DNA from: Flavobacteriaceae bacterium
Lineage (GTDB): Bacteria > Bacteroidota > Bacteroidia > Flavobacteriales > Flavobacteriaceae
Direction of reading: 5' to 3'
Assembly (NCBI GenBank): GCA_002693605.1
Contig: NZQO01000146.1
Span: forward strand, 1 to 8,384
DNA length: 8,384 bases
This document shows positions 1 to 6,589 of this stretch, piece by piece. The position numbers were made by a program, and so were the translations under genes. The notes under the pieces were generated by a model that worked only from the letters and a program-made list of their open reading frames with translations, was not told the DNA's origin and did no database searches. The stretch's first letter is position 1; each line of letters opens with the position of its first letter.

Positions 1-265
<265 letters not shown>

Positions 266-829
266 TCAGAGTTGCACCCATCCGGCGGGCGGTTTGCCCT
301 TGCCCGGATGCAGTTCGCCGCAGCTCGGACAGGTCCGGGCTTCGGTGCTGTTGTGGAAACGGTCGTAGATTTTGGGCAGGGCGCTGACGATGCCTTCGGC
401 GCCGTCAAGGGTCAGCTCTTCGCGGTGGACGAGGCCCTGACAGTTGAAGCAGAACCATTCGAACCCTTCTTTCATGCCGGGCTGGCGCGGCGCTTCGACG
501 ACGATCCCGACCGAGCCCTCTTGCGGGCGCTGGGGCGCGTGGCGCACATGCGGCGGCAGCATGAAAACCTCGCCTTCGCGGACCGGCACGTCGTAGATTT
601 TGCCGCCCTCCGCGATCTTGAGCATCATGTCGCCCTTTTGCTGAAAGAACCATTCCTCGACCGGGTCGTCATGAAAATCGACGCGGGTGTTGGGGCCGCC
701 CACGACCATCACGATCATATCGCCTTCCTTGTGCAGAAGCTGGTTGCCGACCGGCGGGCGCAGCTTGTCGGCATTGTCGGCGACCCACTTTTTGAAGTTG
801 AAGGGTTTGAGTGTCGGATGTTCGGTCAT
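266..829 (-). CDS. nbaC: 3-hydroxyanthranilate 3,4-dioxygenase
   Basis: A 187-residue cupin dioxygenase that uses O2 and Fe(II) to open the ring of 3-hydroxyanthranilate, giving 2-amino-3-carboxymuconate semialdehyde. That product either cyclises to quinolinate or is decarboxylated and degraded further. Numbered from the ATG at 829, the family motif GGPNTRVDFHDDPVEEWFFQ spans about residues 44-63. It supplies substrate-binding Arg49 and iron ligands His53 and Glu59; His97 (PPHVRHAP) is the third ligand, with Arg101 and Glu112 as further pocket residues. The C-terminus keeps a rubredoxin-like metal site, Cys127-x2-Cys130 and Cys167-x2-Cys170, typical of bacterial enzymes. Length is normal. A GTG two codons upstream (835) could also start the frame, but it lies inside a near-perfect Shine-Dalgarno GGAGGTGA placed just before the ATG, so the ATG is preferred. 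It probably begins its own transcript, since a 117-base gap follows the EamA gene, and it reads into the TRAP gene. The family assignment is firm; degradation versus quinolinate formation is open. Confidence 0.93.
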   Translation of the reverse strand: MTEHPTLKPFNFKKWVADNADKLRPPVGNQLLHKEGDMIVMVVGGPNTRVDFHDDPVEEWFFQQKGDMMLKIAEGGKIYDVPVREGEVFMLPPHVRHAPQRPQEGSVGIVVEAPRQPGMKEGFEWFCFNCQGLVHREELTLDGAEGIVSALPKIYDRFHNSTEARTCPSCGELHPGKGKPPAGWVQL

Positions 830-840
830 GGTCACCTCCC
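827..840 (-). promoter_or_regulatory. Strong ribosome-binding site deciding the dioxygenase start
   Basis: On the minus strand the sequence reads GAGGGAGGTGACCATG. GGAGGTGA pairs almost fully with the 16S rRNA anti-Shine-Dalgarno end, and its GTG would be the alternative start codon at 835. This places the true start at ATG 829, five bases after GGAGG. Confidence 0.75.
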
Positions 841-902
841 TCGGGGCTCTCTGGCCGCGGAGGGCCGTGTTTCACCGGAAAATCTAGGAGAAATGGAAGC
901 AA

Positions 903-918
903 AGAAACATTTGTTTCT
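903..918. promoter_or_regulatory. Palindrome AGAAACA-TT-TGTTTCT upstream of the dioxygenase
   Basis: Two perfect 7-base inverted arms separated by TT lie in the AT-rich 117-base gap between the EamA gene and the dioxygenase start, 74 bases or more upstream of the ATG. The symmetry suggests a binding site for a dimeric regulator, but no particular protein family is recognised. A hairpin with a two-base loop would be poor, and no T-run follows, so a terminator role is unlikely. Confidence 0.4.
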
Positions 919-929
919 GGGAAAATGGG

Positions 930-946
930 TATATGTTTTGCTGATA
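930..946 (-). promoter_or_regulatory. Degenerate LysR-type box TATC-N9-TATA ahead of the dioxygenase
   Basis: On the minus strand GATATC is followed by AGCAAAACA, TATA and CCC. It shares GATATC, the 9-base spacing and the trailing CC with the two better boxes at 2944-2960 and 4780-4796, and it fits the LysR rule T-N11-A. It differs from them by T instead of G in the second arm. It lies about 101-117 bases upstream of the dioxygenase ATG and touches the stop codon of the EamA gene. This suggests that the dioxygenase unit belongs to the same regulon. Confidence 0.4.
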
Positions 947-1870
947 TCAGGCTTGGGCAAAAAGTAAGATTGCGGTGCCTGCGGTGGACAGGATAGAGGC
1001 CAGGATAAGCGGCCGGAGCGCCACGGTTTCGCCTTTTGTTATCAAGAGGATGATGGCGGCCGAGAACATCACTTCGAGCGTGCCGAGCAAGGCCACGGAG
1101 ACCACCGGCGCGGAGTGAAGGGCAAAGAACTGCAGGATCTGTCCGGCGCTCAGGCCCAGCGCGGTGAGCCAATGGGCAGCTTGGCGGTCTCGACTCAGAT
1201 GCCGCAGCCCGTCGCGCAGCCCTTTGCGGGCAAGGGCCAGCGCCAAGAGCGCCAGCGCCCCGGCAAAGGCCCCGATCATCGCGCCGAATGTCGGGTCTGG
1301 CAGAGTGTCGAGCCCCAGCCCGCGAAAGGCGAAGGCCAGCGCATAGGCAAGCGCCGAGAGCGTGCCGAGCAGCAGGCCGAACGGGTTGGCAGAGATTTTC
1401 GGCGGGGTATTTGGCGCGGGCGTGGCGGCGCGGGTCTGCGGCAGGACGTAGATCAGGACCCCTGCGATAACCAAGGCGCTGCCCAAAAGGGTCTGCGGCG
1501 CGGGCACCTCGCCGAGCAGCAGATAGGCGCAGGGCAACACGAACAGCGGGGTCAGCCGCCGCAACAGGCCCGCCCGCACCGCGCCGATCCGTTCGGTCGC
1601 CCAGTACATCGCCTGCCGCCCGATCCCGTTGGAGCAGATGCCCGCCACGGCAAAGATAAGGATCGCGCCCATCAGGTCACGCGGGGCGAGCTGCGCGCCC
1701 GTCGTGGTCCCGCCCCAGCCGAGCCAGAGCAGGCAAGACAGGGCGGCGGTCAAAAGAACGGAGAGAAAGACGCCATCGTCGCCGCGTGCCATGGGGCGGC
1801 CTTGGACAATGGCAACGCCCGCCACCCCGTAGGCCAGGGCGGCGAGCACGGCAAAGGCTTCGCCGGTCAT
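947..1870 (-). CDS. EamA/DMT-superfamily membrane transporter
   Basis: A 307-residue, very hydrophobic protein with two repeated EamA halves, about residues 4-145 and 164-305, consistent with the usual ten membrane helices. The family hallmark LLGE near the end of the first half (residues 118-121, followed by a helix LLGSALVIAGVLIYVL) is mirrored by TKGE at 278-281 in the second half. The halves are joined by a polar, proline-rich linker (about 146-162). Members of this drug/metabolite transporter superfamily move amino acids, nucleosides or related metabolites across the inner membrane, often as exporters; the substrate cannot be predicted. The start ATG at 1870 lies 9 bases after the stop of the DapA-like gene and has no obvious ribosome-binding site, so translational coupling in one operon is likely. 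Its stop TGA lies within a CTGATATCAG palindrome. Confidence 0.85.
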   Translation of the reverse strand: MTGEAFAVLAALAYGVAGVAIVQGRPMARGDDGVFLSVLLTAALSCLLWLGWGGTTTGAQLAPRDLMGAILIFAVAGICSNGIGRQAMYWATERIGAVRAGLLRRLTPLFVLPCAYLLLGEVPAPQTLLGSALVIAGVLIYVLPQTRAATPAPNTPPKISANPFGLLLGTLSALAYALAFAFRGLGLDTLPDPTFGAMIGAFAGALALLALALARKGLRDGLRHLSRDRQAAHWLTALGLSAGQILQFFALHSAPVVSVALLGTLEVMFSAAIILLITKGETVALRPLILASILSTAGTAILLFAQA

Positions 1871-1879
1871 CGCGCGGGA

Positions 1880-2833
1880 TCAGAGCTGTAGGCCGCTGTC
1901 CTCGAAGGCGGCGCTGGTCGCGGCCTTTTCGGCCTCGGTCAGTTCCAGCATCGGGTGACGGACGCGGCCGCCCACCTGACCGAGCAGTTCTTGCCAGTAT
2001 TTGCCATGGGCGGTGGGTTTGCCGCCGGGCTTGGTGCTCTGGATGGCGTGGCGCACCGGGTCGAGACTGTCGCGGACCCGGCGGGCGGCGTCGAATTTCC
2101 CGGCAAAGGCCAGTTCGGTATATTCCTGCATCCGCAGATCGTTCTTGGTCTGCAGCTGATAGGGGGGCGAAGAGCAGAGGTAGAGCTGCCAGCCGAGTTC
2201 CTCGATATTGTCGAGCCACTCGGGTTCGGCCGAGGTCGAGACGAGGATCTTGTCGCCGACCATCTTGGTCAGCCGAGCGTACATGTCGCGCGGCACGGAA
2301 TATTTGATCGCCATGATATTGGGCAGCTCGGCGATGCGGGCGCAGGTCTCGGGCTCCATCAGATAACCGCTGTCGGGGTGGCTCCACATGGCGATGCCGA
2401 TGTCGAGCCGGTCGCAGAGGTATTTGTAGTAATTGTAGAGCACCTCGTCGCGGTCATGGCAGAAGCTCAGCATCGGGGCGTGCACCACGACGTAATCGGC
2501 CCCGCAATCCTGCGCGTGACGGCCGAGGTCGAGCACGGTTTCGACGTTCTGATCCGAGATCGACATGATGGTGCCGGCCTTGTCGCCGCATTCCTCGACG
2601 GCGATGGTCATGTTGCGCTTGCGCTCGTCGAGCGACATCGACCAGAACTCGCCCTGCTTGCCCGCGATGAACAGCCCCTTGATGCCGAGATCGTCGATCC
2701 AGTGGCGGATGTTGCTGCGCAGCCCGTCCTCGTTCAGCGCGAGCGTTTCGTCGAACGGGTTGAGCGCCGCCGCCCAGATGCCGCGCATGGTTTCGCGGGC
2801 ATAGGCTTTGGCGTCTTTCTTGGCGTATTTCAT
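1880..2833 (-). CDS. Dihydrodipicolinate synthase-family (DapA/NAL-like) lyase with unusual active site
   Basis: A 317-residue (beta/alpha)8 barrel of the class I aldolase DHDPS/N-acetylneuraminate lyase superfamily, whose members bind a 2-oxo acid as a Schiff base and make or break a C-C or C-O bond. The Schiff-base lysine is Lys177 in IMAIKYS. Two expected features are changed. The loop usually read as GTTGE or GSTGE is GKQGE at 58-62. The usual active-site tyrosine (LYN.P motif) is replaced by Trp150 in IAMWSHPDSGY. It is therefore unlikely to be the housekeeping dihydrodipicolinate synthase and is better called an aldolase or hydratase of unknown substrate. ATG 2833 is preceded by CGGAG about 8 bases away. 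It is the first gene of the leftward block and is followed 9 bases later by the EamA transporter. Divergent transcription from aspartate dehydrogenase suggests shared control and a linked pathway. Confidence 0.82.
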   Translation of the reverse strand: MKYAKKDAKAYARETMRGIWAAALNPFDETLALNEDGLRSNIRHWIDDLGIKGLFIAGKQGEFWSMSLDERKRNMTIAVEECGDKAGTIMSISDQNVETVLDLGRHAQDCGADYVVVHAPMLSFCHDRDEVLYNYYKYLCDRLDIGIAMWSHPDSGYLMEPETCARIAELPNIMAIKYSVPRDMYARLTKMVGDKILVSTSAEPEWLDNIEELGWQLYLCSSPPYQLQTKNDLRMQEYTELAFAGKFDAARRVRDSLDPVRHAIQSTKPGGKPTAHGKYWQELLGQVGGRVRHPMLELTEAEKAATSAAFEDSGLQL

Positions 2834-2943
2834 GGGCCGGCTCCGGTGTGATCAACAGGGTTTGGCGCGCGCGGTGGCGCCGAGGTCTGCCGGTATTTGC
2901 CCGCCGGGATGGGCGAAAACCAACCGCATTCCGGGAAACTGGA

Positions 2944-2960
2944 TATCCAAAAAAATGATA
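2944..2960 (+). promoter_or_regulatory. LysR-type operator box TATC-N9-GATA in the divergent region
   Basis: TATC, nine bases (CAAAAAAAT), then GATA: an interrupted dyad obeying the LysR rule T-N11-A. It lies inside the longer pattern GATATCC-N8-GATAACCAG (2942-2965), which recurs almost exactly at 4778-4800. The left arm is also part of a perfect 10-base palindrome, TGGATATCCA (2940-2949). It is 51-67 bases upstream of the aspartate dehydrogenase ATG and 111-127 from the DapA-like ATG, a sensible place for a LysR site serving a divergent promoter. Confidence 0.6.
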
Positions 2961-2962
2961 AC

Positions 2963-2974
2963 CAGCGCGCGCTG
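2963..2974. repeat. Perfect palindrome CAGCGCGCGCTG in the divergent region
   Basis: A 12-base perfect palindrome immediately downstream of the LysR-type box. It could be a second operator half, or a chance product of alternating GC in a GC-rich genome. Nothing else in the window shares it clearly. Confidence 0.35.
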
Positions 2975-3010
2975 ATTTCGGATACGTTGCAGCCAGATTA
3001 GGAGAATGGC

Positions 3011-3793
3011 ATGAAAATAGGTCTCATCGGCGGCGGCGCCATCGGGTGTTATGTGGCGGCAGAGCTGGCGGCGCGGGGGCTTGGCCCGGAGGCGGTGCTG
3101 ACCCGGTCGGGGCCGGAGCATGCGCGTGGCAGCGACGGTGTCTTGCGGCTGCGGCGGCTCGAGGATCTGCCCGAGGGGATCACGCTCATGGTGGATTGCG
3201 CGGGCCATGCGGCGCTGGCCGAACATGGGGCGGCGATCCTCGAGCGGGGGATCGATCTGATCACCGTGTCGCTGGGGGCGCTGGCCGATCCGGCGCTGGC
3301 CGAGCGGCTGGCCGAGGCGGCAGAGCGGGGCGGCGCGCAGCTGCATCTGGCGAGCGGTGCGATCGGGGCGCTCGACGCGCTTGCGGCGGCGCGGGTCGGG
3401 GGGCTGGCCTCGGTGACCTATGTCGGGCGCAAACCGCCGCGCGGCTGGCAGGGCTCGCCCGCCGAAGAGAAGCTCGACCTGGCCAGGCTCGACCAGGCGG
3501 CCACCCATTTTGAGGGCAGCGCCCGGGAGGCGGCGCAGCGCTATCCGAAAAACGCCAATGTGGCGGCGGCAGTGGCCTTTGCCGGGATCGGCTTTGACGC
3601 GACGCAGGTGCGGCTGGTGGCGGACCCGGGCGTCATGGAGAATATCCATGAAATCCACGCCGAAGGGGCGTTTGGCACGCTGAGCTTTCGCATCAATGGC
3701 AAGCCCTTGCCCGACAATCCGCGCAGTTCGGCGCTGGCCGCGATGAGCGCGGTGGCGGCAATCGAGCGGCGCTGCGTCCCAATTACGATCTAA
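3011..3793 (+). CDS. nadX: L-aspartate dehydrogenase
   Basis: A 260-residue NAD(P)-dependent aspartate dehydrogenase that interconverts L-aspartate and iminoaspartate/oxaloacetate plus ammonia; in some bacteria it feeds NAD synthesis, in others amino-acid or nitrogen metabolism. The N-terminal Rossmann loop is GGGAIG (residues 7-12, GxGxxG). Family blocks follow in order: VDCAGHAALAEHG (61-73), VSLGALAD (86-93), ASGAIGALDAL (114-124), PKNANVAA (179-186), ADPGVMENIHEI (204-215) and PDNPRSS (234-240). His213 in NIHEI is the probable catalytic histidine. AGGAG lies 7 bases before the ATG. The LysR gene follows after 20 bases, so the two are likely co-transcribed. Divergence from a DapA-like lyase and proximity to a 3-hydroxyanthranilate dioxygenase argue for a role in a dedicated pathway rather than, or besides, NAD synthesis. 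The function within this locus is inferred. Confidence 0.88.
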   Translation: MKIGLIGGGAIGCYVAAELAARGLGPEAVLTRSGPEHARGSDGVLRLRRLEDLPEGITLMVDCAGHAALAEHGAAILERGIDLITVSLGALADPALAERLAEAAERGGAQLHLASGAIGALDALAAARVGGLASVTYVGRKPPRGWQGSPAEEKLDLARLDQAATHFEGSAREAAQRYPKNANVAAAVAFAGIGFDATQVRLVADPGVMENIHEIHAEGAFGTLSFRINGKPLPDNPRSSALAAMSAVAAIERRCVPITI

Positions 3794-3813
3794 GCCGTTA
3801 CCGAGGAGAGCCC

Positions 3814-4779
3814 ATGGCCAACCGTCACACGCGTATCGTCGAACGGGCGATGACCCGGCTCAAGCTGCGGCAATTGCGGCTCTTGGTGGCCGTGGGTCAG
3901 CATGGCAGCATTCAGAACGCCGCCCATGATCTCAACATTTCGCAGCCCGCGGCGACCAAGATGATCCAGGATCTCGAGCTTGATTTCGAGGTGAAGCTCT
4001 TTGACCGGACCAATCGCGGGGTGGTGCCGACGGTGTTTGGCGCGGCGCTCATCCGGCATGGCAAGCTGATCTTTTCGCAGGTCTCCAACGCGGCGCAGGA
4101 GCTGGACGACCTCAACGAGGGCAACAGCGGGCGGGTGGTGGTCGGCACTTTGCTGGCGGCGTCGCCGTCGCTCTTGCCGATGGCGGTCGAAGGTCTGCTC
4201 AAGGATCGGCCCAAGGTGGCGATCAAGATCGTCGAAGGCACCAATGAGGTGCTGATGCCGGCGCTATTGGCGGGCGAGATCGACATGGTGGTGGGGCGAT
4301 TGCCAAGCCACCGGCACCGCGAGAACATCACGCAGGAGAAGTTCTTTGATGAACGCGTGCTGGCGGTGGCGGGGACGCAGCATCCGCTGGCGCAAGAGAC
4401 CAATGTGTCGTTCGAGCAGCTCAAACCCTATGGCTGGATCCTGCCGCCGGTCGAGACCACACTGCGCCGTCAGACCGATCAGTTCTTTGTCCGTCAGGAT
4501 CAATATGTGCCGCGCACGGCGATTGAATCCGTGTCTTACCTCGCCAACCGGTCGCTCTTGCGGTCGCATGATTTCATCGGGCTGATGCCCGCGCATGTGG
4601 CAGCACTCGACATCGAGAGCGGTCTTTTGGCGAGCATCGATTGGGTCGCGCCCTTTGGGGCGGGGCCGGTCGGCGTGTCCTATCGCGGACCCCAGAGCCT
4701 GTCGCCCGCGGGGCAGAGTTTCCTTGCCGCTTTGCATGCGGCGGCGGGGCAGGTGGCGCGGACGCTTGGTCCGCTCTGA
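3814..4779 (+). CDS. LysR-family transcriptional regulator
   Basis: A 321-residue LysR-type regulator. The winged helix-turn-helix covers about residues 15-75: LKLRQLRLLVAVGQHGSIQNAAHDLNISQPAATKMIQDLE, with recognition helix SQPAATKMIQDLE, followed by LFDRTNRGVVPT. The effector-binding domain (about 100-300) begins GRVVVGTLLAASPSLLP and contains the periplasmic-binding-like strands typical of the family. The N-terminal style resembles the GbpR/PcaQ branch, which controls sugar or aromatic catabolism. The start ATG 3814 is preceded by GAGGAGAG, and the gene follows aspartate dehydrogenase by 20 bases. A later in-frame ATG at residue 13 is possible but has no such site. It probably binds the TATC-N9-GATA boxes next to it (2944-2960 and 4780-4796) and so controls its own operon, the lyase operon and the aldehyde dehydrogenase. 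The co-inducer is unknown. Confidence 0.9.
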   Translation: MANRHTRIVERAMTRLKLRQLRLLVAVGQHGSIQNAAHDLNISQPAATKMIQDLELDFEVKLFDRTNRGVVPTVFGAALIRHGKLIFSQVSNAAQELDDLNEGNSGRVVVGTLLAASPSLLPMAVEGLLKDRPKVAIKIVEGTNEVLMPALLAGEIDMVVGRLPSHRHRENITQEKFFDERVLAVAGTQHPLAQETNVSFEQLKPYGWILPPVETTLRRQTDQFFVRQDQYVPRTAIESVSYLANRSLLRSHDFIGLMPAHVAALDIESGLLASIDWVAPFGAGPVGVSYRGPQSLSPAGQSFLAALHAAAGQVARTLGPL

Positions 4780-4796
4780 TATCCGGCTTTTGGATA
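4780..4796 (+). promoter_or_regulatory. LysR-type operator box TATC-N9-GATA ahead of the aldehyde dehydrogenase
   Basis: TATC-CGGCTTTTG-GATA, starting right at the LysR stop codon and 84-100 bases upstream of the aldehyde dehydrogenase ATG. It has T-N11-A and extends to GATATCC-N8-GATACCAG (4778-4800), nearly the same as the element in the divergent region. The arms could also pair as a 5-bp hairpin (TATCC/GGATA), but no T-run follows, so an operator is the better reading. Its presence suggests the aldehyde dehydrogenase has its own regulated promoter in the 100-base gap. Confidence 0.6.
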
Positions 4797-4879
4797 CCAG
4801 TATTTGTTCAATTCAGTTGTTGTGATGCCTCGGCCATAGGAAAACTTGGCCCCAAGACACAGACAGCAACGAGGTCGGC

Positions 4880-6316
4880 ATGTACAGCTATCCGGAATTG
4901 AAACTCTTCATCAATGGCGAATGGCGCGGGGCGGCCGAGGATATGGCGGTGGTCAACCCGGCCACCGAAGAAGAGCTGGGACGCCTGCCCAAGGCCGGGA
5001 TTTCCGATCTGCAAGAGGCGCTTGCGGCCGCCGAACAGGGGCTTCGCCTGTGGAGCCGCACCCCGCCGCGTGCGCGTGCCGACATCATCCTGCGCGCCGC
5101 CGCCCTTATGCGCGAGCGGCAAGAAGAGATCGCCCAATCCATCACCGCCGAACATGGCAAACCCTTGCCGCAGGCGCGGCTCGAGGTGATCCGGGGCGTC
5201 GAGTTTTTCGAATGGGACGCGGGCGAGGCGATGCGCGTCTATGGCCGGGTGATCCCGGCGGCGCCCGGGTCGCATATCTCGGTCCATCATCATCCGATTG
5301 GCGTGGTCGCGGCGTTTTCGCCCTGGAATTTCCCGATGAGCCAGCCCGCCCGCAAGATCGCAGGGGCGCTCGCCTCGGGCTGTTCGATCATCCTCAAGGC
5401 CGCCGAGGAAACACCCGCCGGGGCCATCCATATCGTGCGCGCGTTCGAGGATGCGGGGCTTCCTGCCGGGGTGCTCAACCTCGTCTTTGGCACGCCCTCG
5501 GAAATATCCGGTTACCTCATCCCACAGCCCTCGGTGCGGCTGGTGGCGCTGACCGGGTCGACGGCGGTGGGCCGTCAGCTCACCGCGCTGGCGGCGCAGA
5601 GCGATACGCGGGTTCTCATGGAGCTGGGCGGTCATGCGCCGGTGATCGTCTGCGAGGATACCGATGTCGAACGGGCGGCGATCAGCGGCGCAGTGCGCAA
5701 GATGCGCAACGCCGGGCAGGTCTGTACCTCGCCGACGCGGTTCTTCATTCATCAGGATGTTTTCGAGCAGTTCGCCGAGGCGTTCACCCGGCGCGCCGCC
5801 GCCACCGTGGTCGGCAATGGCGTCGAGCCCGGGGTCGAGATGGGGCCGCTCGCCAATGACCGCCGGGTGCCGGTTCTCTCGGCGCTGGTCGAGGATGCGG
5901 TGGCCAAGGGGGCCGAGCTGCGCTGTGGCGGGGCGGCGATGGGGGAGCGGGGCTATTTCTTTGCGCCGACCGTGCTGGCCAATGTGCCCGACAATGCCCG
6001 GATCATGCAGGAAGAGCCCTTTGGCCCGATCGCCATTCTCAACCCGGTGAGGAACCTCGACGAGGCCATCGCCCGCGCCAATGAGGTGCCCTATGGTCTG
6101 GCGGGCTATGGGTTTACCAACCGGGCCGATTATATGGCGCGGCTGGTGGATGAGGTCGAGGTTGGCAACCTGTCGATCAACACGCTCGAGGCGTCCCTGC
6201 CCGAAACGCCCTTTGGTGGCGTCAAGGCCAGCGGCTATGGCCGCGAGGGCGGCACCGAGGGGCTCGAGAGTTATCTCACCATCAAGAATGTCTGGCATAG
6301 CGCCGAGATACGTTAA
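4880..6316 (+). CDS. NAD(P)-dependent aldehyde dehydrogenase (semialdehyde dehydrogenase-like)
   Basis: A 478-residue member of the aldehyde dehydrogenase superfamily, close in character to succinate-semialdehyde dehydrogenases (GabD-like), which oxidises an aldehyde to its acid through a cysteine thiohemiacetal. Visible active-site elements are Asn150 in FSPWNFP, Lys173 in ILKAAEETP (cofactor binding; the commoner text is LKPAEETP), GSTAVG (226-231), Glu248 in ELGG, nucleophile Cys282 in AGQVCTSPTRFF, and Glu379 in EEPFGP. Length is normal. ATG 4880 has GAGG five bases upstream. It lies 100 bases after the LysR gene with a LysR-type box between them, and ends before a strong terminator. Given the neighbouring dioxygenase, 2-aminomuconate semialdehyde or a dicarboxylic semialdehyde released by the lyase are possible substrates, but the sequence alone does not decide. 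Confidence 0.9.
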   Translation: MYSYPELKLFINGEWRGAAEDMAVVNPATEEELGRLPKAGISDLQEALAAAEQGLRLWSRTPPRARADIILRAAALMRERQEEIAQSITAEHGKPLPQARLEVIRGVEFFEWDAGEAMRVYGRVIPAAPGSHISVHHHPIGVVAAFSPWNFPMSQPARKIAGALASGCSIILKAAEETPAGAIHIVRAFEDAGLPAGVLNLVFGTPSEISGYLIPQPSVRLVALTGSTAVGRQLTALAAQSDTRVLMELGGHAPVIVCEDTDVERAAISGAVRKMRNAGQVCTSPTRFFIHQDVFEQFAEAFTRRAAATVVGNGVEPGVEMGPLANDRRVPVLSALVEDAVAKGAELRCGGAAMGERGYFFAPTVLANVPDNARIMQEEPFGPIAILNPVRNLDEAIARANEVPYGLAGYGFTNRADYMARLVDEVEVGNLSINTLEASLPETPFGGVKASGYGREGGTEGLESYLTIKNVWHSAEIR

Positions 6317-6340
6317 CCCTATTTTAGAAATTTGCAGGCG

Positions 6341-6370
6341 CGGGCTGTCCCATGGGGCGGCCCGTTTTTT
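6341..6370 (+). terminator. Intrinsic terminator after the aldehyde dehydrogenase
   Basis: Arms CGGGCTGTCCC (6341-6351) and GGGGCGGCCCG (6354-6364) form a GC-rich stem with two G-U pairs. The innermost pairs open to make the loop. Six T residues follow at once (6365-6370). It begins 25 bases after the TAA stop and should end the rightward transcript. Confidence 0.88.
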
Positions 6371-6558
6371 GTGTTCGGGCTGATTTTCTTTGGAAAAGCC
6401 GGTGTCAAAAAGGAGAGGGTGAGCGCAATGGGACCGAGCGGCCCAGTGTTTATTCAGTGTGAAATAATGTGAAGACGAGGCATTAATGTCCCGAGTCCCG
6501 TAGACGTGAGAATAATTTATTTCACGAATTTTCCTTGCTTATTTAATTCTACTGTTAG
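6371..6558. other. AT-richer non-coding stretch between terminator and insertion sequence
   Basis: Both strands are broken by frequent stops and I see no gene. The base composition is clearly less GC-rich than in the metabolic genes, most of all from about 6505 to 6558. An AAGGAG-like site at 6410-6415 precedes ATG 6428, but that frame ends after 14 codons at 6472 and looks like chance or a remnant. The stretch holds three copies of a GTGA(G)AATAA motif, described separately. Confidence 0.6.
6505..6526. repeat. AT-rich inverted repeat with 10-bp arms
   Basis: Left arm CGTGAGAATAA (6505-6515) and right arm TTATTTCACG (6517-6526) are inverted copies apart from one extra G in the left arm and a single centre base. 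The half-site GTGAAATAA occurs once more at 6459-6467. It could be an operator for a gene once located here; no terminator-like T-run in a suitable place supports an RNA role. Confidence 0.4.
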
Positions 6559-6574
6559 CCCACATTTCCCAAGT
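6559..6574 (+). repeat. Left terminal inverted repeat of the IS1380-family element
   Basis: CCCACATTTCCCAAGT matches the right end in 13 of 16 positions, with an unbroken CCCAAGT at the inner side. After a two-base offset the match resumes with GGCG. Confidence 0.65.
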
Positions 6575-6589
6575 AAGGCGCTGATTTCG

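Larger units (their letters stand above)
2834..3010. promoter_or_regulatory. Divergent promoter region between the DapA-like and aspartate dehydrogenase genes
   Basis: This 177-base non-coding region must drive both the leftward lyase operon and the rightward dehydrogenase-regulator unit. It contains an AT-rich core (about 2935-2960) with a LysR-type box, then the GC palindrome CAGCGCGCGCTG (2963-2974). The rightward ribosome-binding site is TTAGGAGAA before ATG 3011; the leftward one is CGGAG before ATG 2833. I could not place convincing -35/-10 pairs by eye. Confidence 0.65.

Noticed and set aside
1955..2851. Plus-strand open frame opposite the DapA-like gene
   Set aside because: Antisense shadow. 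The minus strand encodes a recognisable barrel enzyme with a Schiff-base lysine and a ribosome-binding site.
4780..4796. Terminator for the LysR gene
   Set aside because: The possible stem is only 5 bp and AT-rich, with no following T-run; the match to the box in the divergent region makes an operator more likely.
4808..6298. 496-codon minus-strand open frame opposite the aldehyde dehydrogenase
   Set aside because: Low-complexity Arg/His/Gly-rich translation without domains, while the plus strand carries every aldehyde dehydrogenase motif.
6428..6472. Fourteen-codon frame after an AAGGAG-like site
   Set aside because: Too short and without a downstream gene to act as leader peptide; treated as chance or remnant.
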